The notes beneath the pieces were generated by a model. The model was not told the DNA's origin, searched no databases, and saw only the letters and a program-made list of their open reading frames with translations. The translations under genes and the position numbers were made by a program. Positions 1-8,698 of a DNA stretch of 35,248 nt are shown in pieces. Location: assembly GCA_937775295.1 (NCBI GenBank), contig CALKBZ010000028.1, positions 1 to 35,248 on the forward strand, read 5' to 3'. The DNA is from an uncultured Opitutales bacterium. Its GTDB lineage: Bacteria; Verrucomicrobiota; Verrucomicrobiia; Opitutales; Coraliomargaritaceae. The first letter of the stretch is position 1; the number at the start of each line of letters is the position of its first letter.

Positions 1-338
1 ACCCAGCAGGTATCCGGAGTGTGGGCGCCTGCCCAGCGGTAGGAGGCTTTGCCTGGAGACCAATAGGCTATGTAGAGGCCGATGATGGCGTCGCCTTTTT
101 CGAACACACGGAAAATAGCGTCATCGAAGTTGAGGAAGTCGGTGATGCGCGCGCTGGACTCAGGGGATTCCGCCATGTTCATATCTTTGATCTTCCATCC
201 TGCTAATTCACCCGGGACGATATCTGCCAGCGCTTCGTGTAGCGTCGACTCTGGCGGTGGCACAAGGGTGAAATACCCCCGTAGCCCAAGGGCGGTGAGG
301 AGAATGGTGATACCGAGAATAAGAATGCTTTTTTTCAT
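1..338 (-). CDS. EpsI-like exosortase-associated protein (partial, runs off left edge)
   Basis: Reading leftwards from the ATG at 338-336, an open frame of 112 complete codons continues beyond base 1. It starts with a short basic end and a hydrophobic stretch (residues 4-19, ILILGITILLTALGL-like) that fits a membrane anchor or signal. After that come a GELAGW segment (residues 43-48), a GLYIAYWSPG segment (87-96) and HTPDTCW (106-112), where Cys111 is the typical conserved cysteine of the EpsI/DUF3485 family. In known systems EpsI-type proteins accompany or are fused to exosortases, the membrane transpeptidases that process PEP-CTERM proteins in organisms that also export polysaccharide. The divergent neighbour is an O-antigen-ligase-like protein, which suits an exopolysaccharide/exosortase locus. 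An exosortase gene is expected to the left but cannot be seen. The C-terminal half is missing from the window, so the assignment rests on the N-terminal half only. Confidence 0.72.
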   Translation of the reverse strand, partial: MKKSILILGITILLTALGLRGYFTLVPPPESTLHEALADIVPGELAGWKIKDMNMAESPESSARITDFLNFDDAIFRVFEKGDAIIGLYIAYWSPGKASYRWAGAHTPDTCW

Positions 339-565
339 AAGAGGGCTTGGCTAATATAGCCATAAAAACGGCTTCTGCCATAGACTCAAGAAAACAGATT
401 ACGTGTTAAGTTCCTGTAGAGAGGAGGATTTAGGGGGAGATCTGGCCGGCTCGTTAGATTGGTGGATAGTGAAACAGGCATTTTTATTGTTTATAGAATC
501 GCATGGACTGTTTATTGCCTAATTGTTTAATTCGTAATTATCTCTGAAGTTCTGCCTCTCATTCT

Positions 566-2518
566 ATGCCCTCACTGATCGATAAGTCCGGTAATATTGC
601 CTATTTGGGCCAGATGTCTTTGGCGAATTTTGTCGACTGGTTGGTCACGTTTTGTCTCGGGGCGATTGTTACGCTATCGGCTCTGTTGCTCGGAGGGGTC
701 CGGCCGGATACGCATGTGCTGCTTCTGCCGCTGTTCGCTTGCTTGATGGTGTTGCATGGGCTGTGGCTCGCGGTTGAGCAGGAGCAGCCGAAGCGCCTGA
801 GTTATGTTCCGGTATTTTTCCTCCCGTTGGTGGCGTGGATTTGGGTGAATGTGACTTGGGTGAGCCCGACTGCGTGGCGTGGTTGGTATGAGCTCATTTA
901 TGCGCTGGAGGCCGTGATATTTTTATGGGTGTTGGTCAATAATGTGCGCACGCGTGCGCATCTGTGGGTGTTGATTTCGATTGCGATCTCGCCTGCTGCA
1001 TACGCCGTATTCATTGGCTTCTATCAGTTCTTCCAAAATCCGTCGCAGCTCGTGAATGCCTATGCTGAATACGGATTGACGTTAAGTCCCCAGTTTTTAG
1101 GGCAAGCGACTGGTTCGTTTGCTGATCCAAATAGTTTTGCGGCCTTTCTTCTGATTCTATTGCCATCACTGTTGATCGCAGGACTGGTGCCTCGTCTGCC
1201 GGTAATTTTACGTGTCTTGTGCCTGTATGTCGGGGTGATGCTGGGGATTTCGATTTTCCTTACGCAGCTTTTCTGGCCGCTGGTAATTTTGCTGATTATT
1301 TTGCTGATTCTGCCGTGGGCCTGTTTTTTGAGCCCAGCGCACCGCGTGTATGGCAGTTTGCTGGGTGTGTCTCTGTTCGCGATCGGGGTGTTGGCGCAGC
1401 TCTTCTTTTCACCACAATTCAAAACGCGTGCCGTACAGGCGATGTCCGCCGAGGGCGAAGCGGTGCGTCTGGTCTTATGGCAGGAAGCGCTCGAGATTAC
1501 CTTGGATGCTCCGATCTCTGGGGTTGGGGGGGGGAGCTTCTCCGCTGAGTTCGAGCAAAGTGAAAGGCAATCGTTGGGAAAGTTGCCAATGACTCCGCAC
1601 AATGACTACCTGTTGATTCTGTCAGAGTATGGGATACTTGGCGCCGTGCTGTTTTTACTGCCGAGTTTGTTGGTGGTCTGGTGCGCAATCCGAAATTGGC
1701 GAGCTGAGCCCGGTCGCGTGAAGCTTAATAATGCCAAGGGCACAATCATGCCGCTGACCAAGTACTTTCTTTTGATCGGTCTTGCCAGTGTACTTTCTTT
1801 TGCGCTCTGCTTGTTCAGTTCGTTCATTTTTTATACGCCTGTACTCACTTTGTATGGGGTGTTGTTCTTTTCAATGCTGGTTAAATCTAGTTTTAAGCGT
1901 CGTTTACGCATCCCTCACGGCGGCTGGATGCGGCTTGGATATCTCTGCTTGGGACTCGTGTTGGCGGTTGGTTTTTATTCAATCAGTGCGTCTCGCATAC
2001 AATCGCAGGCGCTTGAGTTACATGCCCGGCAGCGCTTGGACCAAATTGTTGAGCAACGTGTGCACGTATCTGGTAATACGGATCTGTTGGATGAGGTGAT
2101 TGAGCTGTACGAAGCTGCGATACTGCTAGATCCTGACAACGTGGATGCTTGGATCGGTTTGAGCGCGTCCATTTGCCAGCAATTTTATCGGAATCCTGCG
2201 AATTATCAAGCGATCGGCGCGCGGGCTTCGGGTTACGCGCAGCGGGCGATTGAGCTGAGCGAGACCTATTGGATGGGATGGGCGCAGCTTGGCATTGCGC
2301 AAGGGCTCGGCGGTAATGATACCGAAGCGGAGGCCGCACTGGCTAGGGCGTTGGAATTAGCGCCAAATAATTGCAACGCACATTATTATTGGGCAGCGTA
2401 TGTCAGTCATTTTAAGGAAAGACGCTCCGAAGCGCTCGAATCAGCGCAGCGTGCCCTCGATATTAATCCGAATCATCGTGCGGCTAGTAAGTTGCAGCAA
2501 AAACTTCGTATTCTATGA
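566..2518 (+). CDS. O-antigen ligase/polymerase-like membrane protein with C-terminal TPR domain
   Basis: 650 residues. Residues about 20-470 hold some ten to twelve hydrophobic membrane segments. Two Wzy_C (WaaL/Wzy) landmarks are visible: GSFADPNSFAAFL at 183-195 and, before a membrane segment, GVGGGSF (319-325) followed by TPHNDYLLILSEYGILG (343-359), with His345 the likely functional histidine of the periplasmic loop. Residues about 505-650 are soluble and carry TPR-like helices ending in LDPDN, LAPNN and INPNH, so the protein would present a protein-binding domain, probably in the periplasm. The family joins or polymerises lipid-linked sugar units at the periplasmic face of the inner membrane. 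The stop codon overlaps the start of the FecR-domain gene (ATGA at 2515-2518), so the two are translationally coupled. ATG 566 is taken as start; an in-frame ATG at 614 is possible and neither has a good Shine-Dalgarno site. Confidence 0.82.
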   Translation: MPSLIDKSGNIAYLGQMSLANFVDWLVTFCLGAIVTLSALLLGGVRPDTHVLLLPLFACLMVLHGLWLAVEQEQPKRLSYVPVFFLPLVAWIWVNVTWVSPTAWRGWYELIYALEAVIFLWVLVNNVRTRAHLWVLISIAISPAAYAVFIGFYQFFQNPSQLVNAYAEYGLTLSPQFLGQATGSFADPNSFAAFLLILLPSLLIAGLVPRLPVILRVLCLYVGVMLGISIFLTQLFWPLVILLIILLILPWACFLSPAHRVYGSLLGVSLFAIGVLAQLFFSPQFKTRAVQAMSAEGEAVRLVLWQEALEITLDAPISGVGGGSFSAEFEQSERQSLGKLPMTPHNDYLLILSEYGILGAVLFLLPSLLVVWCAIRNWRAEPGRVKLNNAKGTIMPLTKYFLLIGLASVLSFALCLFSSFIFYTPVLTLYGVLFFSMLVKSSFKRRLRIPHGGWMRLGYLCLGLVLAVGFYSISASRIQSQALELHARQRLDQIVEQRVHVSGNTDLLDEVIELYEAAILLDPDNVDAWIGLSASICQQFYRNPANYQAIGARASGYAQRAIELSETYWMGWAQLGIAQGLGGNDTEAEAALARALELAPNNCNAHYYWAAYVSHFKERRSEALESAQRALDINPNHRAASKLQQKLRIL

Positions 2519-3429
2519 GTTCGTCTATGTGCAAGGTCTTTTTTATTCTGTTCGCGGCTCTGTTCGCGGCGGTTGCGATGCTTCAATCCCAGGACTGGAT
2601 GCGTGGGGCCGTCGTGGTGACGTCTGTGGTGGGGGAGGTAATTGTGGAGGAAGCGGGCGGGGAATCGTCGCAAATACACGCTACTGACCGCTTGCCGCGT
2701 GCTGTCTCCGGCTTGTTGCAGATTCGCACGAAGGAGGAGGCTGCAGTGTTTCTCAAGACGTCGAACCGGATCTCGATTTATAATGAAGGAGCAGGTTTTT
2801 TTGCAATTGAGCGCTTTGAGCAAGATGTGGGCACGTCGATGGATCATGGTAAAAGCCGGCTAATTTTTAATTTCAGGCAAGGCTTAGTGGTGGTGGATAA
2901 CCGTGCGCTCAGTGATGATTCTCAGATGATTGTGGAGACCCCCGTTGGACGTATTTCGGTGAAAGACGGCTGGTGGTTGATGAGCATCGTGTATGACCGA
3001 GGCAGCGGGCAGTATTACTTTTCGATCGAATGCGCGGATGGCGTTTTGCGCTTTACTAAACGGAATGGTAATACGTATACATTGCGTAACGGGCAGCGCC
3101 TGAAAGGGGCTGGTGAGCCTTCGCGTATCTCGATCCAAGTGTCTGAAACCTCTGAGGAGGCGGGTGAGTTATTTGAAGAGTTTGCGCTGATGGAGGCTAG
3201 TGCTGTGGAGTTGGAGCTGTCTTCTGAAATATTCCTCCCGAAAATGAAGCGGTTGAGGCAAGTTGGGGATGAAGCCGCTGAGCCGGCTCAGGTGGCTCAG
3301 CGGCCTGAGGGCAGTGCGGCTAAGGCTAAGCGTCCATTGATGATCGAGTATGCCCCACAGTCTGCGGCGGTGACTCCGTTCCGTGCAGTGATTCGTGCGC
3401 CATCCAGTTCTCAGGCAGATCTGTTCTAA
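2515..3429 (+). CDS. Secreted FecR-domain protein
   Basis: 304 residues. An N-terminal signal peptide or anchor spans about residues 6-25 (FFILFAALFAAVAML). Residues about 30-160 resemble the FecR beta-sandwich domain: an opening VTSVVGEVIVEE strand, a middle section about a vector of threshold values, then QGLVVVDNRAL and METP-like VETPVGRISVKDG. The last 80 residues are low-complexity, rich in Ala, Pro, Glu and Ser, without a recognisable fold. In Gram-negative iron uptake FecR senses signals for an ECF sigma factor, but in Verrucomicrobiota and relatives such domains are often found in secreted, polysaccharide-linked proteins with no sigma factor beside them, as here. The four-base overlap with the ligase/TPR gene implies a joint function, possibly as periplasmic partner of its TPR domain (inference). 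Confidence 0.7.
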   Translation: MSSSMCKVFFILFAALFAAVAMLQSQDWMRGAVVVTSVVGEVIVEEAGGESSQIHATDRLPRAVSGLLQIRTKEEAAVFLKTSNRISIYNEGAGFFAIERFEQDVGTSMDHGKSRLIFNFRQGLVVVDNRALSDDSQMIVETPVGRISVKDGWWLMSIVYDRGSGQYYFSIECADGVLRFTKRNGNTYTLRNGQRLKGAGEPSRISIQVSETSEEAGELFEEFALMEASAVELELSSEIFLPKMKRLRQVGDEAAEPAQVAQRPEGSAAKAKRPLMIEYAPQSAAVTPFRAVIRAPSSSQADLF

Positions 3430-3490
3430 AGCGTAGCATTTTTCGTCAATTAATTTACGCCAGTTTTCTGTGAATCGACTGAAACACTAA

Positions 3491-3866
3491 TTTCCCATCG
3501 CTGCCTAGTTGGTGCCTTTGATGAATGGGTATCTCAGCGCGATGACGGATGCCTTATAGGCGGAAGGCGGCACGCTGGATAAGTATATCGGCGATGCGAT
3601 TGTGATGATGTTTGGTATGCCGCTACCCATTAAGGATCATGCGGCTCGTGCTTGTGCGGCCGCATTGTGCATGCAAGAGCGGCACGCGGAGCTTCGCATA
3701 CAGTGGGCGGCTGCGTTGGAGCAGTTCACTGCGGCGCAGGCAGATGAGCCTTCGAAGGCATTTGCGCCGCCGCCCCCCCCAGGGTCTTAGCGCAACGTTG
3801 CTCTGAGTTTATCGAGAGTGGCGGGCCTGCCGACTAGGATGGTGCTTATCGGATGCAGGCGAAGTC
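3491..3866 (+). pseudogene. Degenerate class III adenylate/guanylate cyclase
   Basis: In one frame from 3491 the translation reads LVPLMNGYLSAMTDAL, stop, [21 protein letters not shown], which is the N-terminal half of a class III nucleotide cyclase catalytic domain (the GDAIVxMFG motif carries a metal-binding Asp). Amber codons interrupt it at 3506 and 3557, each where CAG (Gln) would suit. The frame continues through [13 protein letters not shown] to about 3780 at a C-rich run (3772-3780). A one-base-shifted frame then gives [16 protein letters not shown], an amber codon at 3835 where Trp is expected, and DGAYRMQAK, which resembles the usual C-terminal tail of long cyclases (DWDGxxxM). The central catalytic part is absent, so at least one deletion, one frameshift and three nonsense changes are needed. 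The N-terminal sensor region is also gone. No product is expected. Confidence 0.75.
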
Positions 3867-3874
3867 GGCGGTTA

Positions 3875-4570
3875 TTACCACTTCTCTTTACGCATCATGT
3901 TTTCAGGCTTGGAAATTTCGTGCACGAGCTTGTCGCCGATGTAGATTTTCACCCAAATCCCCTCAAGCTTATCCTTGCTGGTCTTCTTTGCTCCATTTCC
4001 CCAGATATAGCCCGATTCCAGTTTGCTTTCCAGCATAGGAATGTCTTCTGTGTTTGCGCTAATTTCTTCGCGTGCTGGGATTAGTGGAAGTTCTGCGCGG
4101 CCCTTGAAGCGCTTGAGATTGCCTTCGCTGCGTTTAGTTGCGGAAAGTATATCCTCGAACTTGAGGATCAGGTATTCGACTCTGATGTCTGAGAAGTCTT
4201 CATGGGCGGAGTTATTAATTATGACATTGTAGCGAACCTTGTAGTCTTCACGCTGGATGCCGCCGCTACTTGATTTACGCTTATCGGTTTTCGTTGTAGT
4301 GAATTGCACATCTAAAATCCCGCTTTCCAGCAGCGTATTATGTGCCCATTCGGCAATGTAGGTCTGATCTTTTTTAGAGAAGATGGAGCGCTTGACTTTC
4401 GTGTTGAGCCCGTCGCTTCGCTCGATGTAGACATCTTCGCCACTGACACGAGTGATCTTTGCCTCCATTTCACGGCCTTGAGTATCTTTAAATGTATAAA
4501 AGGCCGCGGGTTTCGCGATGCTCGTCAGGCAGAGCAGCAATGAGAGTAGGATGCCGAAGTAAATGTACAT
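3875..4570 (-). CDS. Secreted protein with SHD1-like domain
   Basis: 231 residues from the ATG at 4570-4568; a GTG 18 bases upstream is open too, but the ATG has an AGGTA element about 9 bases before it and is followed directly by a signal peptide (residues 1-20, MYIYFGILLSLLLCLTSIAK). Residues about 24-75 (FYTFKDTQGREMEAKI, VSGEDVYIERSDG, SIFSKKDQTYIAEW) match the SHD1-like repeat common in secreted proteins of Planctomycetota and Verrucomicrobiota: an aromatic residue, a turn with GR, a strand, xDG, then LSxxDxxYI. The remaining 150 residues contain alternating strands and no motif I recognise; KVRYNVIINNSAHEDFSDIR suggests a beta-sandwich. Function unknown. It lies alone between a decayed cyclase on the opposite strand and a rhodanese gene on the same strand 61 bases upstream. 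Confidence 0.7.
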   Translation of the reverse strand: MYIYFGILLSLLLCLTSIAKPAAFYTFKDTQGREMEAKITRVSGEDVYIERSDGLNTKVKRSIFSKKDQTYIAEWAHNTLLESGILDVQFTTTKTDKRKSSSGGIQREDYKVRYNVIINNSAHEDFSDIRVEYLILKFEDILSATKRSEGNLKRFKGRAELPLIPAREEISANTEDIPMLESKLESGYIWGNGAKKTSKDKLEGIWVKIYIGDKLVHEISKPENMMRKEKW

Positions 4571-4631
4571 GCTATTTACCTGCAACACTCAAACGATTGA
4601 GGCGAGTGCATTTTCATTTTGCGGTAGCTTT

Positions 4632-4952
4632 TTAGTAGCGTGGAGTCGAAGTGTCCACTTCGTTGGCCCATGCGTGGATGCCGCCACCCATGTTGATGAC
4701 GTTCTCAAAGCCACGAGACTCGAGGTAGTGCAGCACATTCATACTGCGCATGCCATGGTGACAAAAGATCACAAGTGGGCGGTCTAGGGGCAGCGCTTCG
4801 CAACGCTCGGGAATCTCATTTATCGGGATGTGCAGCGCGTCTTCGATTCGGCAAATTTCGAGCTCCGAGTCTTCTCGCACGTCGAGAAAAATGACGTCTT
4901 CGTTGTTGTCGCGTAAAATAGAGGCTTCAAGTGCACTGATTTCCTTGTTCAT
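4632..4952 (-). CDS. Single-domain rhodanese-like protein
   Basis: 106 residues from the ATG at 4952; an upstream in-frame ATG at 4982 would overlap the kdsB start and adds ten residues unlike the family. The rhodanese fold is evident: VIFLDVRED at 20-28, [10 protein letters not shown] at 41-50, and the active-site loop [10 protein letters not shown] at 61-70 with catalytic Cys64 in a C-x-x-G-x-R arrangement, then [15 protein letters not shown] at 81-95. Such proteins carry a persulfide on the cysteine and move sulfane sulfur, or detoxify cyanide or thiosulfate; the true substrate cannot be read from sequence. No signal peptide, so it is cytoplasmic. It is divergent from kdsB with only 30 bases between the starts, too short for two separate full promoters that do not overlap coding DNA. 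Confidence 0.88.
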   Translation of the reverse strand: MNKEISALEASILRDNNEDVIFLDVREDSELEICRIEDALHIPINEIPERCEALPLDRPLVIFCHHGMRSMNVLHYLESRGFENVINMGGGIHAWANEVDTSTPRY

Positions 4953-4982
4953 TGCCGAACTTTCATGATGATTGGCGACCAA

Positions 4983-5732
4983 ATGTCAAAGACGCCTTCC
5001 ATAATCGTACCCGCCCGACTGGCATCCACTCGTTTTCCGCGCAAGCTGCTGCATGAAGTGCGGGGCAAGCCGATCATCGTCTGGACGGCTGAGCGTATCC
5101 GTACCGTGGCACCAGAGTTTCCGCTTTATTTCGCGGTGGACGACGATGCGCTTGAGAGCTGCCTCAACAGTGCGGGCTTCGATGTGGTGCGCACGCGTGC
5201 CGACCATCCCAGTGGCACCGACCGTCTCGCCGAGGCCAATGCATCGATTGGTGCGGCCGCAGTGATTAATGTGCAAGGCGACGAGCCGCTCGTGACTGGC
5301 GAGCAAATCCGTGCCTTGGCGGCAGGGCTCGCAAGTGGTGTGGCCATGTCGACCTTGGCGCTCCCGTTTAAGCGTCCAGAGGATTTTGCCAATCCCAACC
5401 AGGTCAAAGTTGTCCGCGACCGCGCGGGCATGGCGTTGTACTTTTCCCGTTCGCCGATTCCGTTTGCTCGCGATGCGGGGGGCAAGGTCGATGCGGCATG
5501 GCTGGCGGCGCACTCGTGCTACCGTCACCTTGGGCTTTACGCCTACGATGCCGACTTCTTAAGTGCGTTCTCGACCCTAGAGCCTGGCTTTTTGGAGAAC
5601 ATTGAGAAATTGGAGCAACTCCGCGCGATGGAGCATGGCTACCGGATTCATGTCGGCATTACTGACCAACCAACCATCGGAATTGATGCCGCCGAAGACG
5701 TTGCCGAGTTTGAAGCGTGTCTGCCAGCTTGA
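4983..5732 (+). CDS. kdsB: CMP-KDO synthetase (3-deoxy-manno-octulosonate cytidylyltransferase)
   Basis: 249 residues, the normal length. KdsB activates KDO with CTP to give CMP-KDO for the LPS inner core, in the cytoplasm. Family signatures: [17 protein letters not shown] near the N-terminus (the nucleotide loop with Arg and Lys), [23 protein letters not shown] (metal and sugar binding), [12 protein letters not shown], and [12 protein letters not shown] with [15 protein letters not shown] near the end. The ATG at 4983 is chosen because the family starts only a few residues before IIVPAR; an in-frame ATG at 4965 is less likely. It is followed 32 bases later by trpB. Presence of the gene shows the organism makes a KDO-containing LPS. 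Confidence 0.95.
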   Translation: MSKTPSIIVPARLASTRFPRKLLHEVRGKPIIVWTAERIRTVAPEFPLYFAVDDDALESCLNSAGFDVVRTRADHPSGTDRLAEANASIGAAAVINVQGDEPLVTGEQIRALAAGLASGVAMSTLALPFKRPEDFANPNQVKVVRDRAGMALYFSRSPIPFARDAGGKVDAAWLAAHSCYRHLGLYAYDADFLSAFSTLEPGFLENIEKLEQLRAMEHGYRIHVGITDQPTIGIDAAEDVAEFEACLPA

Positions 5733-5764
5733 CAAGTCGCCCGACCCACAGCCGTATTCTATAT

Positions 5765-6991
5765 ATGGAGAACCCAAGACCATCCCTCGAAGTCGATCCC
5801 GCCAGCTTGCCTGACGCGCGTGGCCACTTCGGCACCTATGGCGGCATGTACGTGCCCGAGACTTTGATGACGCCGCTCTTTGAGCTGACCAAAGCCTACG
5901 AGACCGCACGCAAAGACCCCGAGTTTCAGAAAGAACTCGATTTTCAGCTGCGCGAGTTCGCCGGCCGACCAACCAATTTATATTTCGCCGAACGGCTGAC
6001 GGCGCACTGTGGTGGTGCCAAAATCTACCTAAAGCGCGAAGATCTGCTCCACACCGGAGCGCATAAGATCAACAACGCTCTCGGCCAAGCGCTGCTCGCC
6101 AAACGCATGGGCAAGAAACGCATCATTGCCGAGACGGGCGCTGGTCAGCATGGTATCGCCACTGCGGCGATGTGTGCAAAGATGGGCTTTGAATGCGTAA
6201 TTTACATGGGTGAGGAGGACATGCGCCGCCAAGCGTTGAACGTTTACCGCATGCGTCTCTGTGGTGCTGAAGTACGCGCCGTCACTGCTGGGCAGCGCAC
6301 CCTGAAGGAAGCGGTCAACGAGGCGATGCGTGACTGGGTCACCAACATTCGCACCACCCACTACATTATCGGTTCTGCCCTCGGTTCGCATCCATTCCCA
6401 ATGATGGTGCGCGACTTTCATCGCGTGATCGGCGAAGAGTGTCGCCGCCAGATTATTGAGAAAGAAGGTCGCCTGCCGGACGAAATCGCCGCCTGTGTGG
6501 GTGGCGGTTCGAATGCGATCGGTATCTTTTTTGCCTTTTTGCAAGATTTAGAAGTCAAACTCAGCGGTGTCGAAGCGGGTGGCGAATCCATCACGCGCGG
6601 GCATCATGCCGCTCGATTTGAAGGTGGTCAGTTGGGCGTGCTTCAAGGTGCGAAGACTTGGATTTTACAGGATGAGGACGGCCAAATCGATCTGACGCAC
6701 TCTGTATCCGCAGGACTCGATTACGCTGCTGTGGGCCCCGAGCACGCTTACTATAAAGAGAAGGGCCGCATCGACTTCGGCTATGCGACTGACGCCGAGG
6801 CGCTCGACGCCTTCAAGGCGCTTTGCTCGATCGAAGGCATCGTGCCCGCACTTGAATCCTCACACGGCATCGCTTATACAATGAAACGTGCTCGCGAAAT
6901 GACGTCCGATCAAATCATCATCGGCAACCTCAGTGGTCGCGGCGACAAAGATGTGCAGGAAGTCGCCCGTGTGCTCGGCGATCAGGGCTAA
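5765..6991 (+). CDS. trpB: Tryptophan synthase beta subunit
   Basis: 408 residues from the ATG at 5765 (an upstream GTG at 5717 overlaps the kdsB end and is rejected). TrpB condenses indole with serine using pyridoxal phosphate. The classic landmarks are present: [13 protein letters not shown] near the N-terminus, the PLP lysine Lys101 in [26 protein letters not shown] in the phosphate-binding GGGSNAIG loop, and an intact C-terminus with GRGDKD. It is the TrpB1 type that pairs with TrpA, but trpA is not in the window, so the pathway genes are split. It is followed 17 bases later by a glutamine amidotransferase of the TrpG/PabA family, hinting at a partial tryptophan or folate operon. Confidence 0.96.
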   Translation: MENPRPSLEVDPASLPDARGHFGTYGGMYVPETLMTPLFELTKAYETARKDPEFQKELDFQLREFAGRPTNLYFAERLTAHCGGAKIYLKREDLLHTGAHKINNALGQALLAKRMGKKRIIAETGAGQHGIATAAMCAKMGFECVIYMGEEDMRRQALNVYRMRLCGAEVRAVTAGQRTLKEAVNEAMRDWVTNIRTTHYIIGSALGSHPFPMMVRDFHRVIGEECRRQIIEKEGRLPDEIAACVGGGSNAIGIFFAFLQDLEVKLSGVEAGGESITRGHHAARFEGGQLGVLQGAKTWILQDEDGQIDLTHSVSAGLDYAAVGPEHAYYKEKGRIDFGYATDAEALDAFKALCSIEGIVPALESSHGIAYTMKRAREMTSDQIIIGNLSGRGDKDVQEVARVLGDQG

Positions 6992-7008
6992 CCCGCAATT
7001 TAAATGCC

Positions 7009-7572
7009 ATGCTATTAGTCATCGATAATTTCGACTCCTTCACCTACAATCTTGTCCAGTATTTTGGCGAGCTTGGGGTCGAGCAGCAGATTTACCGCAA
7101 CAATGCGATCACTGTGGAGCAGGCGCTGGAGCTCAACCCGGATCGCGTCATGATCTCGCCTGGGCCTTGTTCCCCGAATGAGGCTGGGGTGAGCTTGGCG
7201 ATGATCGCTGCCTTCGCGGGCATCAAGCCACTACTCGGGGTTTGCCTCGGACATCAAAGTATTGGCCAGCATTTTGGTGGTAAAGTGGTGCGCGCAGAAC
7301 GTCTCATGCATGGTAAAACTTCGCCGGTGAAGCACCAGGATACAGACATTTTTGCAGGCTTGCCCAATCCGATGGAAGCGACTCGTTACCATTCGTTACT
7401 GATTGAGCGTGCGACACTGCCAGACTGCCTCAAAGTGACCGCCGAAACCAACGAAGGCGAAATCATGGGCATAGCGCACAAAGACCTTCCAGTGTGGGGC
7501 GTGCAATTTCACCCCGAGTCGCTGGCGACGCAAGAGGGCATGAAGATGCTCGAAAATTTCCTGAAGTTGTAG
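7009..7572 (+). CDS. Anthranilate/aminodeoxychorismate synthase glutamine amidotransferase subunit
   Basis: 187 residues, a standalone class I glutamine amidotransferase of the TrpG/PabA family. It releases ammonia from glutamine for the chorismate-amination partner subunit (TrpE or PabB, not in the window). The catalytic triad is complete: Cys79 in [10 protein letters not shown], and His168 and Glu170 in QFHPESLAT. The N-terminus [20 protein letters not shown] and [11 protein letters not shown] are typical. TrpG and PabA cannot be separated by sequence alone, and in many bacteria one protein serves both enzymes; the position after trpB favours at least some role in tryptophan synthesis. Starts 17 bases after trpB and very likely shares its transcript. 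Confidence 0.93.
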   Translation: MLLVIDNFDSFTYNLVQYFGELGVEQQIYRNNAITVEQALELNPDRVMISPGPCSPNEAGVSLAMIAAFAGIKPLLGVCLGHQSIGQHFGGKVVRAERLMHGKTSPVKHQDTDIFAGLPNPMEATRYHSLLIERATLPDCLKVTAETNEGEIMGIAHKDLPVWGVQFHPESLATQEGMKMLENFLKL

Positions 7573-7593
7573 GGGCGTGATCTGCTATTTACT

Positions 7594-7628
7594 CGTTTCT
7601 GTCTTCTGAACTCTGATACTTTTTTCTT
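7594..7628 (+). repeat. Five tandem 7-bp pyrimidine-rich units before nrdR
   Basis: Units CGTTTCT, GTCTTCT, GAACTCT, GATACTT and TTTTCTT follow each other without gaps and end five bases before the nrdR ATG. The last two or three positions (YCT or YTT) are constant and the first four vary. The register matches the better-conserved heptads before the FAD oxidoreductase gene (11156-11190) and menA (22575-22630), but the match is looser here and could be chance in T-rich DNA. Confidence 0.4.
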
Positions 7629-7633
7629 AACAT

Positions 7634-8104
7634 ATGCGTTGCCCAAAATGTGCCTCTATTGAGACGAAAGTGCTCGATACTCGAACTGGTAAAAACGAAA
7701 CCTCGATTCGCCGCCGCCGCGAATGCCTAGACTGTGGCTACCGCTTTACTACGATTGAGGAAGTGTTGCGCGTCGACCTGCAAGTGGTTAAACGCGATGG
7801 TCGCCGCGAAGATTTCGATCGTGCCAAATTACTCGGGGGGTTGAAGAAAGCCGTTCAGAAGCGGCCGATTGATGTCATGCAAATCGAGATGCTCATCGCG
7901 GATGTGCTTGCTTCACTCGAAAAAGAATACGACCACGAGATTCCATCTCAAGCGATCGGTGAATGTGTGATGCAGCGGCTGAAGCATCTCGATCAGATTG
8001 CCTATGTGCGCTACGCATCCGTGTATAAGGATTTTCGCGACCTCACCGAATTGGCTCAAGAGATCCTTGATTTGAAAAAATCAACAGAGCATGGCAAAAA
8101 GTGA
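7634..8104 (+). CDS. nrdR: Transcriptional repressor NrdR
   Basis: 156 residues, the usual length. NrdR binds NrdR boxes in front of ribonucleotide reductase operons and represses them according to the ATP/dATP state. The N-terminal zinc ribbon has Cys3, Cys6, Cys31 and Cys34 (CPKC and CLDC), with [17 protein letters not shown] typical of the family. From about residue 49 ([19 protein letters not shown]) the ATP-cone domain follows, ending with [13 protein letters not shown] at 130-142. The gene is embedded after trpB and trpG with 61 intervening bases that contain heptad repeats, and overlaps the next gene by 14 bases, so the two are coupled. Confidence 0.96.
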   Translation: MRCPKCASIETKVLDTRTGKNETSIRRRRECLDCGYRFTTIEEVLRVDLQVVKRDGRREDFDRAKLLGGLKKAVQKRPIDVMQIEMLIADVLASLEKEYDHEIPSQAIGECVMQRLKHLDQIAYVRYASVYKDFRDLTELAQEILDLKKSTEHGKK

Positions 8105-8567
8105 TCCAGTCGAACAACTGCGGACTCTGAACGAGGTACTCGCTCGCACCGGAGCCTCTGCGCCGGATCGTGCCGAACACGCCCGCCGCGCGCTCGACTT
8201 TTTCAGACAAGAGCAAGGCAGCGGCGTAATTGAAATTTCACTAGGCGAATGCGCCAATCGCCTCGCGCGCTTACATTTTGGCGTGCCAGAGGAGAGCGAA
8301 CTGGGCTTTGCTCACTGGCACGTGCCGTTGGTTGAGGACTTTAGTCCGCTGTGGATTCGCCAGGCGATTGTCGGGGAAATGAAAAAGCTGGCAGGCCGCC
8401 GCGCTGCGTTACTTCTCGTCACTGGCTTGCGCGATGCAGTGTGCCCCGAGGGCGCTTACTGGACTCAGGGCCGGCAACAGCAGTACGACCGTGTCCGCGG
8501 CTGGATTGACGAACTCGCCTGCGCCTGGGCCACCCGCGGCTCACAGCTGCAAGTGGTAGTGTTGTAG
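8091..8567 (+). CDS. Uncharacterised cytoplasmic protein downstream of nrdR
   Basis: 158 residues with no signal peptide or membrane segment. I do not recognise the family. The N-terminal 50 residues look helical ([30 protein letters not shown]). The middle has a [21 protein letters not shown] segment and a WHVP, and the C-terminal third alternates strand and helix ([13 protein letters not shown], ending LQVVVL), as in a small alpha/beta domain. Trp is frequent ([39 protein letters not shown]). Its start lies inside nrdR (14-base overlap), which implies translational coupling and co-expression. Codon use is like its neighbours, so it is probably a real lineage gene. Confidence 0.6.
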   Translation: MAKSDPVEQLRTLNEVLARTGASAPDRAEHARRALDFFRQEQGSGVIEISLGECANRLARLHFGVPEESELGFAHWHVPLVEDFSPLWIRQAIVGEMKKLAGRRAALLLVTGLRDAVCPEGAYWTQGRQQQYDRVRGWIDELACAWATRGSQLQVVVL

Positions 8568-8698
8568 GGCCGGTCATCTTTTTGTCGAGGATCGGCGTGG
8601 CCGTTTCTATCGAAAGCGAGTTAGGCCAGGGTCTTTCCTTCCGTAGCCGTTGGAATATCTGCTGGCGTCGCGAAGTGATTGTGCTTTGATCGGATTCT

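Noticed and set aside
1060-1602. 180-codon open frame on the minus strand inside the ligase gene
   Set aside because: Shadow of a strongly supported coding region; no domain, low-complexity Lys/Ser-rich product.
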